A DNA stretch of 64,000 nt from Plotosus lineatus (Eukaryota; Chordata; Actinopteri; Siluriformes; Plotosidae): NCBI GenBank assembly GCA_024760905.1, contig CM045734.1, forward strand, positions 36,836,064-36,900,063, given 5' to 3'. Under the pieces are notes generated by a model. The model saw only the letters and a list, made by a program, of their open reading frames with translations, was not told the origin of the DNA and did no database searches. Shown piece by piece: positions 10,775-24,305 of the stretch (position 1 is its first letter; each line of letters opens with the position of its first letter). The position numbers and the translations under genes are program-made.

Positions 10775-11200
10775 ACCTGGTGGTTATATGCCTCCACACG
10801 GTATACAAAGCAGAGAGTGAAAGTACAGTGTTGAGTCAAGAAACCGCGCTGGCGAGGTGTTTGTGGCAGTACAACTGGAAAAGGTCTTTATTTTTAAAGA
10901 TACAGGAGCATTTTTAATAATAAAAGCTTGGATTACAGAATGAGTATGGAGGTGAAATCACTGTATTAAAAAAATAAATAAATAAAGCTCCCTCACTATA
11001 CTGCATTCGCAAGAATGGCCCACATGAGGCCACAGTGACCTTGACCATTCACCTATAACTGCCAGAAGTCTAATCGCTTCATCCTTGGGTCAAGGTGAGC
11101 ATTTGTGCAAAATTCACAAGAATAGTCTGGCGGACTGACAACTTGAAAAAACATAATGCCTCCAGCCTTGGCTATTACTGATGTGGAGGACTAAGAGCAC
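10775..11200 (+). mobile_element. Old copy of a widespread teleost repeat (CCTTGACC / ATAATGCCTCC type)
   Basis: Begins CCTGGTGGTTATATGCCTCC and has CACAGTGACCTTGACCATTC, TAATCGCTTCATCCTTGGGTC and AAAACATAATGCCTCCAGCC. These blocks in this order are familiar from many fish genomes. The middle is decayed and contains an (AAAT)n run. Confidence 0.55.
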
Positions 11201-11230
11201 ACATTGCATCTGTTGCAAATTTTGAAGATT

Positions 11231-12157
11231 CAGACGCTCCCCGACTTATGTTCATCCGTTTTACGTTTTTTTTTTCATATATTTTTTTATTTTATTTTAT
11301 TTATTTTTATATATATAAAATCAGTTATATAGCGTGTTATCCTTGTGTTAAGATGTCGTCTCTGTGATCTTTGTGTTCACTGTTTTGAGGACTTTTGTAA
11401 CCCTAAGCAAATATGGTTGGTCAGAAGCGTAAGCCTACTAGCATGGGTGCAAGTCTCATACACAGAGATGAATTAACTATCTGCTCAGATCGGTGCAATC
11501 TAATGCATACTCAGTTAAGCAAAGAGAGTTGTAATATGAATGAAAACACAAATTACAGAACAATTACAGATATTTATTATCTTTTAGCAGAATCCTAAGA
11601 GTGTATACTTATTTTTATATTAATATTCATTAGGATATGTACTTGTTCTTTGTATGCATCTGTTGAATAAAGTTTACTTACTTACACAAAAGAAAGAACT
11701 CTCCGCTTTGCTGGGATTCACATCAGTGCAGGCTGTGTTCTAAACGAGTTCAAAGGCACCCTTGTGCACTTGAAAGACCGGATGTCTGTATAACCCACAG
11801 CAAGTACACTACTTTTGCAAGTACACTACTTTCGGTATTGAGTGCTTCACATATTGTAAGCATTGATTGGCTGTTTTAAGCTTCATGTAAAGTGACTTCG
11901 TATAAATAAGTGACTTATTTGAAATTAATGTTGATATTATTTGATATATTTGATATTATTTCACAATGTTATGTTTATAATAATTGATTTCGGGGTGTTT
12001 TATGAGATACGGTAATGGTATTTACAGATGTATAGTACAGTATGAGCGTCATACGTTACACGTCATACATCATACGTCACTGTAACAACTTACGTTTACT
12101 TTCAACTTATGTTCGGCCGTCTGGAACCAATTAAAAACGTAAGTCGGGGAGCGTCTG
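11231..12157 (+). mobile_element. Pogo/Tigger-like element, CAGACGCTCCCC family (927 bp)
   Basis: Terminal inverted repeats CAGACGCTCCCCGACTTATG and, read inward from the right, CAGACGCTCCCCGACTTACG (19 of 20 match). TA follows the right end. An internal 61-codon frame at 11413 begins MVGQKRKPTSMGAS, similar in style to Tigger transposase starts, but it soon turns to unrelated sequence, so the core is deleted. Several further copies of an ACTTAYGTT motif lie near the right end. Confidence 0.8.
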
Positions 12158-12672
12158 TATATGTAAATAGTAAAATAAATGTTTAAAATTACACACAGAA
12201 AACAAAATCTAATACCATGCATATATTACACTGTTTCGTACATTGTCGTGGCACCCCCTGCACCCCCAACACACACCCACTCTAATTTATAAATGAACTC
12301 ATTTCAGATTAACATGAAAATCACTGCACAAATCCTATGTTTGAAATTTTTGAGTTTATTTAAAACTAAAATCCCTTTCCTTATTTAAAAGATCCTGAAT
12401 GTGAATGTATCAACAAAAAAACCAGATTACCAGCAAACTGACTGGTAGAAAGGAACAGCGTTCGAAGCATGAACCAGCTCAAATAAGCAGCCTGGAGCGG
12501 GAAACCATGCAAAGAATATAAATCAGGTGAAAATTTAAATATTATCGATGAGAATATCAGCATTTAAACAGTTAAAAAGTTTTAGAAATTCTTTAAAATG
12601 ACCAACAGCCGAGCTTCTCTGTCCCCCCCACCTTAAAATTACACACTACTGTTACAGATTGTCCTGTGTAAT

Positions 12673-13015
12673 GGGGCAGTGGTGGTCTAGTGGTATAGGG
12701 CGCTGGATCGCTGATCCAAAGGTTGGGGGTTCGATTCCCACTCTCCACATGGTTGTCGCTGTCCTCCCCAGTGCAGCTAACTGGGTTATCAAAGGCTGGC
12801 CATGTCTCTCACTGTCTATGGTGTGAGGCATGTAAAAGAACCATTGCTGACTTTCGACAAGAGTAGGCTGCAAAGCCGTCGGCGTGTTTCCGCCCTGCGA
12901 TGGCCTGGCGAGCTGTCCAGGGTGTATTCTGCCCTCGCCCGAAGTTGGCTGGGATGGGCGCCAGCCTCCTCGTGACCCTAATTAGGATTAAGTGGTTACA
13001 GAGAATGAACTGAAC
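12673..13015 (+). mobile_element. tRNA-derived SINE, L2-like tail (343 bp)
   Basis: Head GGGGCAGTGGTGGTCTAGTGG with an A-box-like TAGTGGTATAGG and B-box GGTTCGATTCC. The body has GTGCAGCTAACTGGGTTATC and AAAGAACCATTGCTGACTTT. The tail GATGGCCTGGCGAGCTGTCC...GACCCTAATTAGGATTAAG is an L2-type LINE 3' end. Flanked by a perfect 13-bp target duplication TGTCCTGTGTAAT (12660-12672 and 13016-13028). Confidence 0.9.
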
Positions 13016-13335
13016 TGTCCTGTGTAATTGCTGTAAAATGATTACACCATCAAATCACCCAAACCCCATTCATTACCTGTATCTTCTCAGTACATAAACG
13101 TTAACTAAAGAATTCTGCTTCAGTTTTCTACCTTTTCATTGCAGGAAATGTATCGAAATGTCATGAAGCCATCATTCTGAATTATGTCAATGATGCAGCT
13201 TTTGTTCACACTTGTGCCTCCTCATCATTTTCTTGAATGTGTACCCGCCTGAACCTTGCTGGGATACGAACCTCGTTGAGCACCAGGCGAAATATTTTTT
13301 TTTTGTTTATTCTACACAGGAAAACAAGAAATAAA

Positions 13336-13642
13336 GGTAAAGTCCTTTGGGCTTTTTACACCCGAGCCTAGTGGCTCATCAGGCCGGTGCTTATTTCCGG
13401 TTTCTGTAGTGTGAAGTGACCAGGAGTTCAACTCTCCTTGGATGGGACGCTAGTCCATCGCAGGTTACCTTCCCAGTATATTTTTACTGGTACCCATTTA
13501 TACTGCTGGGTGAACAGAGGCACACTTGTGGTTAAGACCTTGCCCAGGGGTCTTAGCACAGAGGGGGTCTTACTGGGATTTGAACACACAACCTCCCGAT
13601 CATGAGCGCAGCACCCGAACCACTACGCCACCGGTCCCACCC
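13336..13642 (-). mobile_element. Second tRNA-derived SINE family (307 bp), copy 1
   Basis: On the minus strand the head has GGTGGCGTAGTGGTTCGGGT and a decayed B-box before the body GGGTCTTGCCCAAGG-type segment. The 3' end is ...AAAGGACTTTACC. The family signature CCATCGCAGGTTACCTTCCC lies at 13456. Target duplication ACAAGAAATAAA at 13324-13335 and 13643-13654. Confidence 0.85.
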
Positions 13643-13802
13643 ACAAGAAATAAAACTACACTAAAATGTAATTTTTACGGTTTATTTCCTTTTTTTCAAA
13701 GTCATAATGGACACAACTGATCTCCACGTGCTTGCATGCAGCATGGGTGCCGAGCTCTTTACTGTGTCTCTTTAATTATTTTTAGGAGTTTAAGTGTACT
13801 AC

Positions 13803-14148
13803 AGGGCAGTGGTGGTCTAGTGGTATAGGGCGCTGGATCACTGATCCTAAGGTTGGGGGTTCGAGTCCCACTCTCCACAAGGTTTACACTGTCGTCCCCC
13901 CCCCAGTGCAGCTAACTGAGTTATAAAAGGCTGGCCGTGTCTCTCACTGTCTATGGTGTGAGGCTGTAAAAGAACCATTGCTGACTTTCAACAAGAGTAG
14001 CTACAAAGCCGTCAGCGTGTTTCCGCCCTGTGATGGCCTGGCGAGCTGTCCAGGGTGTGTTCTGCCCTCACCCGGATTTGGCTGGGGTGGGCGCCAGCCT
14101 CCCCGTGACCCTAATTAGGATTAAGCGGTTACAGAAAATGAATGAATG
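13803..14148 (+). mobile_element. tRNA-derived SINE, L2-like tail (346 bp)
   Basis: Same head, body and L2-type tail as the copy at 12673, with B-box GGTTCGAGTCC and a terminal (GAAT)n tract. The flanks AAGTGTACTA (13792-13801) and AAGTGTATACTA (14149-14160) are a target duplication with a two-base indel. Confidence 0.85.
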
Positions 14149-16239
14149 AAGTGTATACTAAATGAAAACATAATAAACACAAACTAAAATGTGATTTGAG
14201 GAGTTTATATTTACATACTATAACATGTCAGAGGCAGGTCAGGTCAGCTCGAAGCTTCAAATGGAGCTTGCGATATGTAGGTAATTGAACCTGTACAACC
14301 GAGTCATTCAAAAACAAAAGTAAATCAGTCTACATTAAGATGTTTTAGGAAGTACCGGGCAAGAACATGAAAAACAAATGGAAATTTTTGGTTATTTTTT
14401 TACATTTTAAAGGGTGATAATCATGACACCTGCTCCAAGTGTAACTGTCCAACAAGTTCTTGTTTTTTTTTTCCTTTCTTTCTTTTTTTAATTACGTGAT
14501 TGCAGACCAATCAGATATCAGATCTCTCCGTTCCCGAGTAAAGTGCACCGCATAATTACTAATAGATACTCTTTTGAGCAGCAGCAGGAACCTATGAGAA
14601 ACAATGAATGTCACTTTTTTAAACCACAATGACATTCTCTCTGTTAGCCACTTGGCTATAGCCTCCAGTCAGCAGGAGAAACACCAGCACCAGCTGCATG
14701 GATGTGCTACACACTCACGGTCACTCAGCCTCCCATCTGTACGCCGCATGTGAGAGCATTAAACAAAGTACAAACATGTACATACAGCTGCAGACGTGGG
14801 GGATCCGAAACAAAATGGCACTAAAACGTCCCCAATTTGTTTTGACAAATCCACAATTCATCACAGTCTTTCAGCGCTTAGTGCCAAATACACTAGAACA
14901 CTAGAGGTGGGATCAAATGTCAAGATTAGCAACTGCTAGTTGTCACACTGCGAAAACAGCACATCATGCTCAAGGACACAGGCTACAGTGGAAGGATAAC
15001 CAGGCTCGCTGACTGATGAGTAAACACAGTATCAGGAGAATACCGTCGCATCCAAACAAGGTATGAGTTAGCGAGGATTTATCAAGTAACTGAAGTAAAC
15101 GGCTTCAAACCTCACAAGCTTTTTAAATGTTAAAGCATAACACTGCTTCCTTGAAGCCCACCCGTTCTACAGTGAACTAGCATTAGCAGCATTTACGCTT
15201 ATTAATCATGATGCTATAACGCGCCTGCCTCTTCTCCAAGCCACTTTTAAAGTGTTTCTCTAAAATAGCACCCAGATGCGACCACACGTGTTGACGAAAC
15301 AAACTTCACACACAACCGCACCCCCTGAGTGATCTCAACAGCTCACCTCGTCAGAGTACAAGCTAATTTTGTTTTCGGTAAATGCTTAAAAATTAAACAA
15401 GATGGGCCGGTAACTAGACATCGGGTAGCGTTCGACAGTAGATCCATTAGAATGTGGACCTTCACTCTCCACTGCATCCATATCATCATTCAGTCACTGG
15501 TTATCTACACGCTTCCCTTCTCACCAGAACATGTTTATGTGAAATTCAATATTCTAGGGTTTGAATGGTAGCAGTGTACAAGACTGCTCGGTACTGGATG
15601 ATAAAGCTGGAGCCGAGATTTTTGGTGGCGCGTGGGCTTCCTGATAGCATGGAAAAACTAGCCGTCTAGGGTTGGCTAAATAGCTACTGGCACCTCTTTC
15701 CTGTAGATTTGTTCTTCACACCTGGCCAGTCACAGACAAGGTGCCTGTTCAGAGACATGAAGGAGCCTTGAAAGTGCCCTCGTGTCTCATACAAAGAGAG
15801 TAAAAAATGAAAGGAGTAGGAAAAAACAACCCCAAAAAAAAAAAAAAAAAAAAACCCCATCAAGTTTTAACTACCGGAGAGATCACTGGAAGCCAGCAAG
15901 ATGATAACCAATGCCAGCGCCGAGGATGAGGCCAGAATAATAACATGTTTTGTCCATGCCAAAAAATACTGGAAATGGAAAAAGAGAAAAGAAAAAAAAA
16001 GTTTAATTAAAGAGATCCAGACAGACCCTTGACACATAAAGAAACGAAGCCCATCACTGTACAGAGGCGTGACCTTGCTACCATCGAGCTAATCTCAACG
16101 AAATTTGGTGGTGCATTGTTTCAAATCAATATCTCATTAACAAAGTACAAAAGGACTGGTGCATGTCTAGCAGGGGTTCCCTGTTAAAAGACAGCTCTCG
16201 GCTACGTATAGCCAGAAAGGTCATCTTCGTCAAATCTCG

Positions 16240-16330
16240 ACCTGCCTCGCGCCAAGCCTGTGATTGTCAGATTAAATTACTGCTTGGGTTTAATTGACGT
16301 AGGCGAGGTGAGCGAGCAGCCACTTGTGTG
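16240..16330. promoter_or_regulatory. Candidate conserved noncoding element with homeodomain-type sites
   Basis: Unique, non-repetitive block with GATTAAATTA, TTTAATTGACG and CTGTGATTGTCAG close together, in a fam172a intron. Regulatory role is inferred from composition and from the gene's known position next to NR2F1; conservation not tested. Confidence 0.3.
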
Positions 16331-19026
16331 AGGGTTTGGTGGAAAGGCCTGCTGTGAGGGGCCTGGCTTCGGGTCCTTGCAGCAGATTGGATGTGTTTAA
16401 GGTTGACCTGACAGGAAGATTGGGAGCAGACATCTGAGAAAAGGCCTCATCCCTTGGAACAAGTGTAAATGCACAGCTTCAGAGAGAGGTGCACTCAGAC
16501 AATGACGGACTCAAATGCAAAAATAACACTTGATACAAATGCATGAACTTCGCCTGCATAACCACCCACGGACAATCTGAGCTACACAATGGTGCCAAAT
16601 TCTCTTTTTGTACATATAGTTACCATAAATCAATATTTCTACGCATACTCACAAACTCGATAAGTACATCTATGGGCATGTATGCATGGGTTAAACAGGT
16701 GAGCACCCCTGGACCTCAGTTATTGACCCTTGCTTTGGCTGTGTCATAAGTTCATACGTATAATTAAACCCAGTCCAGTCAGCATGCATGTCCTTGCAAT
16801 AAGGTCACAAACAAGGTCTTGGAGGCTAAAGTTCACCCGTGCTTGGGGCTTTAAGAAGTCTCTTGGAAAGATGTGAACAAAGACAGCTTCAAGGTGATGC
16901 AATAGCCAGTTGGAATACATAACGCCTCCTCCTGACAGCTCAACCCAGACCAGGTCTTATCTCAAAGACGTGCAGGTTAGTCGTGTACGAGGCAGGCATA
17001 GGGGAAAAGAACATCTCCAAAACACGGATTCCGATGCTCCCGCGAGGAATATATGAGTAGGAAAAACAAGGGATAAATAATGGATGGCAATCCTGAAGAG
17101 ACAGTGCAGGCTGTTGGGTACATGCTGTGTGAACATTATCCACTATCCCGGTCTGCGTGTCACCTTGGACTGATGCTGACTCCAAATCAACACTCTTACC
17201 ACTGACTTCCTCAAGCAGTGCAACTGTTGAAAAGGATTTGGAGTTCATATAAAAGGCAGGGGTCCAACTGCGCCAACGTGCTTCCACTGACGTAATATTA
17301 TTTACTCAATTGCATATTTATCTAGTCGACTTTTCAGCATGAGGCGTGACATTACGGACAAATCGATATTGCAAGTATCTAGGATGGACACTTTTCACGT
17401 TCAGCGGTACACAGTAGTTAATCATAGTTGCAGTGAATAAATATGCTGAACAAGCCAAAACTAATTGGACCAAAATCAAAATATGGGACGAGCAGCATAC
17501 TGGAGCTTTTATTTGTTTTTACTTGTGGCTAGCTAACACTTATATGGTTTTGTTTGTGAATTGTGGGTGTACTATGACTGGGTGAATAATTTTCAGCAAA
17601 AGGTATGTAAAAAAAACAAAAAACAAAAAAAAAAACAAAAAAAAAACACAGAAAAAAACACCGAAAAAACACCGAAAAAAAAAAAAAACCCACAACAACA
17701 ACAACAAAAGCTTGTCTAATATATTATGATGGCAATAATTGTACTGCAAAAATTATTCATTCTTCATATCAGGTTAAATATAACTACAATATGAATATAA
17801 CCATATTAAATACAGACTAATATCAAAATGTAATTTTAGATATATTTATTGTGTAAAATACTTAGAGCTAAAAACTGTAAACATAGTATTTGTTATATTC
17901 ACTAGAATGTTCATTTTGGAACTGCAACAAAAACTTCATATGTATGCCGTTTTCCAAAACCTCAGTCCTGACAAAAAAACAGGAAAATGGGGCAAATAAG
18001 TGTTTTAATACAGGCCATCGACCTTATGCAAGAGAAGTAAGACACTGTCTAGATGACGTACAAAAGAGAAACGGAGCGAAGCCCTGTACTCAAAGCGTTC
18101 AATAAACTCATGCCACCACTGCAAGTATCTGACACTTAAAGTTCTGCAGGCACTTAAGAAATGAATAAATGAAGCGACAGAGAGAGTGCGGAGAAGAAAA
18201 AAAAAAATAGAGAAACCCCGCTGGGTGCAAGCTGCCCCCCCCCCCCCCCCCATTTCTCTGTCTCTGAACAAAAAAAGCAACAATAAGAAATCCAAAGAAA
18301 AAAGTGAGAAAAAAATATTCTAGTCATTTAGAAAAACGGCTCTTTTCCCTCAGGGGCTCGGGCCCTAAGCCCGTCCCAGTTAGGCCTGAATGAAATCTTT
18401 GGAAGCTTCTTAAGCCTTCAATGTGGGTTTTGTTCCTGCTATTCCTTCGCTTGGCTGACAGAAAATAGGTAACTGGATTAGGCTTCAAATTCAGAGTAAA
18501 GTGAACTCCCAAAAAAACCTTGTGTATGCCTGCCCCGCCTCTCCCTCTCCCCATCTCCCTCGTCCACTCGGCCTCTCCAGAGACACTAGACGTGGGCCGT
18601 TGGGGCTGTGATCTTTTAAGAGTGCGAGGAGATTATGCAGGCTTGGGGGCTTCGACACTATGAACCCCGGGGGGAGCAAAAAGTAAGAGTGCTAAAGGCA
18701 GTTAAGGGCTCCTTAACGAGGGTAAGGAAGCGTATTAATCAACTCAACTGTGGGCAGGAACAGGCTCCCTGGGCTGAGAAGAGCGACGTGCAGGTGGTCT
18801 GAAGCTCAGCAGGAAGTCAAGGAGGGGAGGAGAGAAGCCTGAGCTTGGTACAATACCGCTAGAAAAGATTAAAAAGTTCCAGAGAATGAGAGTGGGCCTG
18901 ATGCGCCCACTACTCTAAGGGCTTGAGAGAATGGGTGGAGAAGAGAGAAAAACACACATGCGGACTCAAAAATACAAACACGCCTTTAAGCTCGGAGCCA
19001 AAGAGATATGAGTGCACTGTTTATGG

Positions 19027-19039
19027 ACACACACACACA

Positions 19040-19100
<61 letters not shown>
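19027..19100. repeat. (CA)n microsatellite
   Basis: Has an early GCGC interruption. Confidence 0.95.
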
Positions 19101-19106
<6 letters not shown>

Positions 19107-19361
19107 TCCGCCTTTCCTCCCACCTGAACAGGTGTCCAACATGCTTCAGGACTCTAAGAACAACAAGTGTCCAGGCCTGTTTCAGTAAGAAATACAGACA
19201 GAAGGCTGATTATCCTATGACGTGCTATTTAAGGTTGAAGTTTTGTCATTATTTTATCATTCCTGTCATGGATGAACCTGATGGGTCAGGTGAAATTACA
19301 GAGCCAGTATATCAAAAACCATTATAAGACAGACCACAATACACATTTAGCGGTTTATAAA

Positions 19362-19813
19362 CATTTATCCCTCACTTTCCACGGTTAATAGGGACCGAGA
19401 TCCCCCCGCAACCACTGATTGCCACAAAGTAGGATCGACCCCCCTGGCTGACGTATACATACATGTATTTGTGTATATAATATCAATAAATACATATTGA
19501 ACGCTATAAATGCTTACAATAGCAATTAAACATTCAAAATTGATGCATAAGATGGAAAAAAATATATATAAATACACACAGATGCGCACCTCACATAAAA
19601 TATAAGTAGTTTTGTTGGGGGGTTTTGGGTTGTTTATTTGTTTTTGTTTGTTTTTTCTGCATAATTGGCCTTGTTTTGCGGCATTTTCCTTAACTTTTTC
19701 CATATTTTCCCTTAATTTCCTTGGTTTTTTGCATTTTTAAATGAATATTTTTGAAAGACCCGCGATGCACTGAAATCGCAGAAACTAAAGCACGAAGTAG
19801 TGAGGGATCACTG
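19362..19813 (-). mobile_element. Pogo-like MITE, copy 4 (inverted)
   Basis: The left end is decayed (ATTTATCCCTCACTTTCCACG), while the right end AGTGAGGGATCACTG is followed by TA. The body matches the family in reverse order, including GGTTTTGGGTTGTTTATTTG and CGAAGTAG. Confidence 0.8.
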
Positions 19814-20326
19814 TACTTTTTTCGATAACACAATGATGTCATGTGCATTTGTTTCAGGGTTCAAATATATGTATCTATACCTGCGTTATTTTTTAAACAT
19901 GACATGAACATACATCTTTAAATGTGTGATAATGTGAATAGATATAGAGGTGTATGTAGGATATGTGTGTGTGTGTGTGCATATAGGTACGTAGGTATGT
20001 GTACATGTATAGCTTAGGATTACTCCTTAAGGAGGTAAACCAGGTGTAAAATGTCACAAAAGATTTTATTTTTTTTCAAAAATTTAGATAACTGTACTTT
20101 CATATAGAGTGATTATACTTCTATAACATGTGATGTGATTTATAAGTTAAACAGTGTAAAAAATCAAAGTTATGTATGCTAGCTATGTTACGATCAAATT
20201 TGTCAAATAATGTCTCCCTCAAATCTTGTAAAAACATGACATCTTTACAATGAAATAATATTTTGCTATCATTTTTGGACAGTATGTCAATGATGGTGAT
20301 ATCTATGCAAGAAACCAATAACATTT

Positions 20327-20465
20327 CTTCTTCTTTCTTCTTTTCCTTTCGGCTGTTCCCTTCAGGGGTCGCCACAGCAAATGATCTGCCTCCATCTCTC
20401 CCTATCCTCTGCATCTTCTACTCTTACTCCAACGACCTTCATGTCCGCCTTCACCGCATCCATAA
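20327..20465 (-). mobile_element. Teleost LINE/SINE tail fragment (GGGTCGCCACAGC type)
   Basis: CTTCTTTC...CTTTCGGCTGTTCCC, AGGGGTCGCCACAGCAAATG and TGCCTCCATCTCTCCCTATC. It is the reverse complement of the tail seen on the SINE at 8971 and extends further into the parent LINE sequence, which points to a shared LINE source. Confidence 0.6.
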
Positions 20466-20731
20466 ATCATAAACATTTGAAAAATCTTAAATATTTTGAG
20501 CAAGCCATAGCGGTGTGGTTTTGATTTACCAAAAAATACAAGGCAGGGGTTATAAGTAACCTAGCGCAGATTCTTTGAAACATAAAATATATTATTTTGG
20601 TTCATTGCATAAAACTATTTTTACACTATCTACAGTGAAAAAAAAATGAAACATTTAACTTAATTAGTTTTAAGTTTACAGCTGTTTCAGTATTTAAAGT
20701 CTCTTCACGAGTTACACCTGTATATACAGGT

Positions 20732-21038
20732 AAGGTAAAGTCCTTTGGGCTTTTTATACCCGAGCCATAGTGGCCCATTAGGCCGGTGCTTATCCCCAGT
20801 TTCCGTAGCGTGAAGTGATTAGGAGTCCAACTCCTCCTGGATGGGACGCTAATCCATCGCAGGTTACCTTCCCAGTATATTTTTACTGGTACCCAGTTAT
20901 ATTGCTGGGTGAACAGAGGCACACTTATGGTTGAGACCTTGCCCAGGAGTCTTAGCACAATGGGGGTCTAACTGGGATTCGAACCCACAACCTCCCGATC
21001 ATTAGCGCAGCACCCTAACCACTACGCTCCCAGCCCCA
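20732..21038 (-). mobile_element. Second tRNA-derived SINE family (307 bp), copy 2
   Basis: Same length and order as the copy at 13336, with a better B-box (GGTTCGAATCCC on the minus strand) and A-box-like TAGTGGTTAGGG. Target duplication CTGTATATACAGGT at 20718-20731 and 21039-21052. Confidence 0.9.
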
Positions 21039-21482
21039 CTGTATATACAGGTGACGCGCGGTATTTGATATATGGTTTGTAAATCTTTTCAATAATGTTA
21101 TCATATGGTACAGATAAAAGTATGAATTGAACTTTTGATTGTGTGAATAATAGTATACCTGGTTTGCCCCCGTAATTGTCTTCTGTGGACTTTCTTTTTA
21201 TAATCGCTCCTAAACAAAGAGCCGCTAAACTGATTTTAATTGTTCACAATAAAGATCTCTTTCAAGCTTTAAACCGCCATTTTCACAGAAATTTATGCCT
21301 CGTGATGTCTCGCCCACATGAAATGTTAAACCTCTCGCTTGTGCAACTCTTTTCCCCTAGTTACAACCTCACTGCATGTTTCCATGTGATTCCATGTCCA
21401 ATATAAAGTGTTTACTCATTCACTTACATCCCGAGCATGCAGATTTGGTTTCATACACACACTGTACTCAGCAGGTGCAGGA

Positions 21483-21667
21483 TTTTTTTTTTTTTTTTTT
21501 AACATTTATGGCACCTCATAGACACCCTTATCCAAGTTACTTACATTTTTGTGCAGTTGAGGGTTAAGGACCTTTCTCAAGGACCCAACAATGGCAGCTT
21601 GGTAGTACAGGGGTGTGAACCGCCAACCTTCTAATCAGTGAGCCAGAGCTTTAACCACTGCGCCACC
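21483..21667 (-). mobile_element. tRNA-derived SINE with poly(A) tail
   Basis: On the minus strand it starts GTGGTGGCGCAGTGGTTAAA, has a B-box-like GGCGGTTCACACCCC, then the common fish SINE segment TTGGGTCCTTGAGAAAGGTC and CCTTAACCCTCAACTG, and ends in A18 (the T run at 21483-21500). Confidence 0.75.
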
Positions 21668-23482
21668 ACAGAACTGATGAAGTTTATACTTAGGACCAAT
21701 GGGGTTGTGTTTATATAGGGATGGAGTTGATGTGCACTGAAACGTCAACGTCCACTTCTTCCATGAAACCAACTGCTAAATAAAAATAAAAATAAGCACT
21801 TCAATAACACTTAAAATTATTTTTAAGTGCAACTATCACAACAGTGGGAGTATTGAGTCTGAATCTAAAGCTGCTCATGGATTCCCATGTACGAATAACG
21901 AGGAAAACTATATCGGGAACACCGAACACAATTAGCACATTTTGAAACATGTAAAGGCCACTGCGGCCCACTGCATGGGCGTGTGACTAAAAGCCCATTT
22001 TATGATATTATATTTTATTATTAAATTGAACTTAAGATTTCCTGTAGAAATTTTGGCGAAAATATATCAGCGTATTATAATAACACGCGCGCGGGCGCGG
22101 CGCGCACACACTTACAGACCGAGTCACTTGCTGTCCTTGTACTAGTTTCATTGCTGCTGTCTGAGCATGTATAATGTAAGTGCCTAGAAAGGCAAGCTGG
22201 ACCTGCCTAATGTGTGAGAGTAGAATTGGGAAAACCATGGCTAGGGCTGCTCTAACGATCTCACGCTGCTAGCATTACAAAGTGCAAAAGGTTCTGGGGA
22301 CAAGACGGAGCGAGGTGAGGAGAGAGTGAGCGAGACCTCATTATATGAATCCTCAACTATTCCGGTTGAAATATTTATTACGACATTATTATGGGTTCTT
22401 TCCATCGCCTGTGCGAGTGTAACGCTTCGTTCTTGCTCTTTCTCACACACATCCATGCACCTGCATCGACACGTGAAGGCATCGGTAGGACCGGAGAAGT
22501 ATCCTCCTCATATTAATGGTGTGCTTTCCCTCATCCGTGAAGCTCGCGACAAGTAGCGTGCCGATGAAACTGTTACGTCAAAGTGAGAAAGACTGAAGTG
22601 CGAGTATTTGCAGTCGCTGATGGCTACTTCACAGAATTCCTCGTCTCCTTCTTTTACGTGTGTAAGTGAAAAGAAAAAGGGAAGAAGCCGAGTGTTGAAT
22701 ACTGTTGTAAAGAGAATTCATTAAAATAAGTGAAGGGTGTCAAAGTTACTTCGGCACGATAGGAAGGCCGTCACCAAAGCGCGTGTTTATTGAGCGTGAG
22801 AATGCAGGTTGTACGGATTCCGATGTGATGTTAATAATGTGGATAATCATGCTTCTCAGAACAGTGCATGTGAAGCTACTACTGGATGTGGTACAGGAAG
22901 TGTGTTGACAGCTCACACGGCGCTCATGTGTAACTCATGCCGGTAACTGACAGTATAAGGCGTGTGATGTGGCTCGCATACACACACGTAGATGTGTAGC
23001 GCGGACATCAGTGAAACAAAGCGCTAGTGATCTGCCAACAGATTTTTCTCTCTTCTTTTTGTCGAACTACTACGTCGAATTACTTGAGACCAGATTTATC
23101 TCTTTGATTGGGTGTTATCCGTGAATAAAAAAGTGCCTCGGGTGGGTGTGTGTCTGTGTGAGCTGTACGTACGCGTCCAGGATTAACTGTTGTATCCGTA
23201 GAAAGTGATAACAGATGTGATGGGCTGCTGTTGGGGAAGTATGGATTTTAATGATAACGAATCTCATGGTCACCAGCTACAGGGGACACGGCCTGATTAA
23301 CCTATTCACATGCATGGTTAGCAAAAGGGTAGAAACAAACCCCGTTTCATTTTCGGGTAATTTTTTGCTTTACAAACGTATCATTTTCATCAGGGTATCG
23401 ATCTCCAAAATGCGAGACCTAATGAATTTACATTAGCGCCTGAAAATATATTGTTCAAGTACTATTTGTATTTTTTATAATA

Positions 23483-23829
23483 CAGGAATCCGTCGCTAAT
23501 TCGCGATTCAATTCATGCAGCTTCAGTGCATTGTGTTTTTTTTTTTTAAATATTCATCAAATTAAAAAATAAGGAAATTTAAAAAAATTGGGGGAAAAGT
23601 TAAGGAAAATGCCACAAAAACAAGGACAATTATGCAAAAAAAAAAAAAAAAACTAAACAAACACAAAACAAAAACAACCCAAAACCTCCCATACATTTTT
23701 GTGAGGTGCGCATTTGAGTGCGTGCACGCGCATCTGCGGGGAACTGAGGGGTGATCCTACTTCGCGGAATTCGGTGGTTGCGGGGGGGGATCTCGATCCC
23801 AATTAACCGCGAAAAGTGAGTGATCCCTG
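23483..23829 (+). mobile_element. Pogo-like MITE, copy 5 (internally deleted, 347 bp)
   Basis: CAGGAATCCGTCGCTAATTCG after TA, and GTGAGTGATCCCTG before TA. The AT-rich internal stretch seen in other copies is absent: the sequence goes straight from CGCATCTGCGGGG to GGTGATCCTACTTCGCGG. Confidence 0.85.
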
Positions 23830-24197
23830 TACAGTATTTACATTCCGAAGGTCAGAAACAAAAATCCTGAAATCTACTTAATACTTAAACGTACTTTTAG
23901 TTTTCCAGCATGTGACACTTATTTTTAATTTTCTGACTGTTACCGCTCGACTTTGTAGGTGCTCTTCCTCTCTTTCTTGCAGTCTCCATATTTTTATACA
24001 ATGTGCACATTTTGTAATAAGTCAACCTTGATAATATTAGAATTTTATATCCAGCTGGCATTTCTGGAGCTGTTCTGTGCTTGGACATACAGCGCTCTAC
24101 ACAGGCCGCATACACCGGGCTGTACTGTAAGTAGGGAGCATATACAGGAAACAGGAAGCCATTGGGGATTTGGCATAACTGTATAAAGAGAAGCTGT

Positions 24198-24305
24198 AGA
24201 TTTTATTCATTCATCATTCATTTTCTGAACCACTTAATCCTAATTAGGGTAACGGGGAGGCTGGCGCCCATCTCAGCCGACTCCGGGTGTGGGCAGAGCA
24301 CAAAC
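24198..24305 (-). mobile_element. SINE/L2 tail fragment (5'-truncated)
   Basis: Reverse complement of the L2-type tail of the 12673 SINE: (TTCA)n, CCACTTAATCCTAATTAGGG, GGCTGGCGCCCATCTCAGCC. The tRNA head and body are absent. Confidence 0.75.

Noticed and set aside
12673..14148. tRNA genes
   Set aside because: The A-box and B-box matches belong to SINE heads with LINE tails and target duplications; they lack a tRNA fold and acceptor stem pairing.
15321..15400. Small minus-strand exon ending GACGAG|GTGAGC
   Set aside because: Donor looks fair but the acceptor is only 38 bp upstream and weak, and the short peptide matches nothing known from fam172a.
22326..22556. 76-codon plus-strand frame in a CpG-richer block
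   Set aside because: No recognisable domain, no splice borders. The region 22240-23240 might hold a decayed LTR or other repeat, but no terminal repeats were found.
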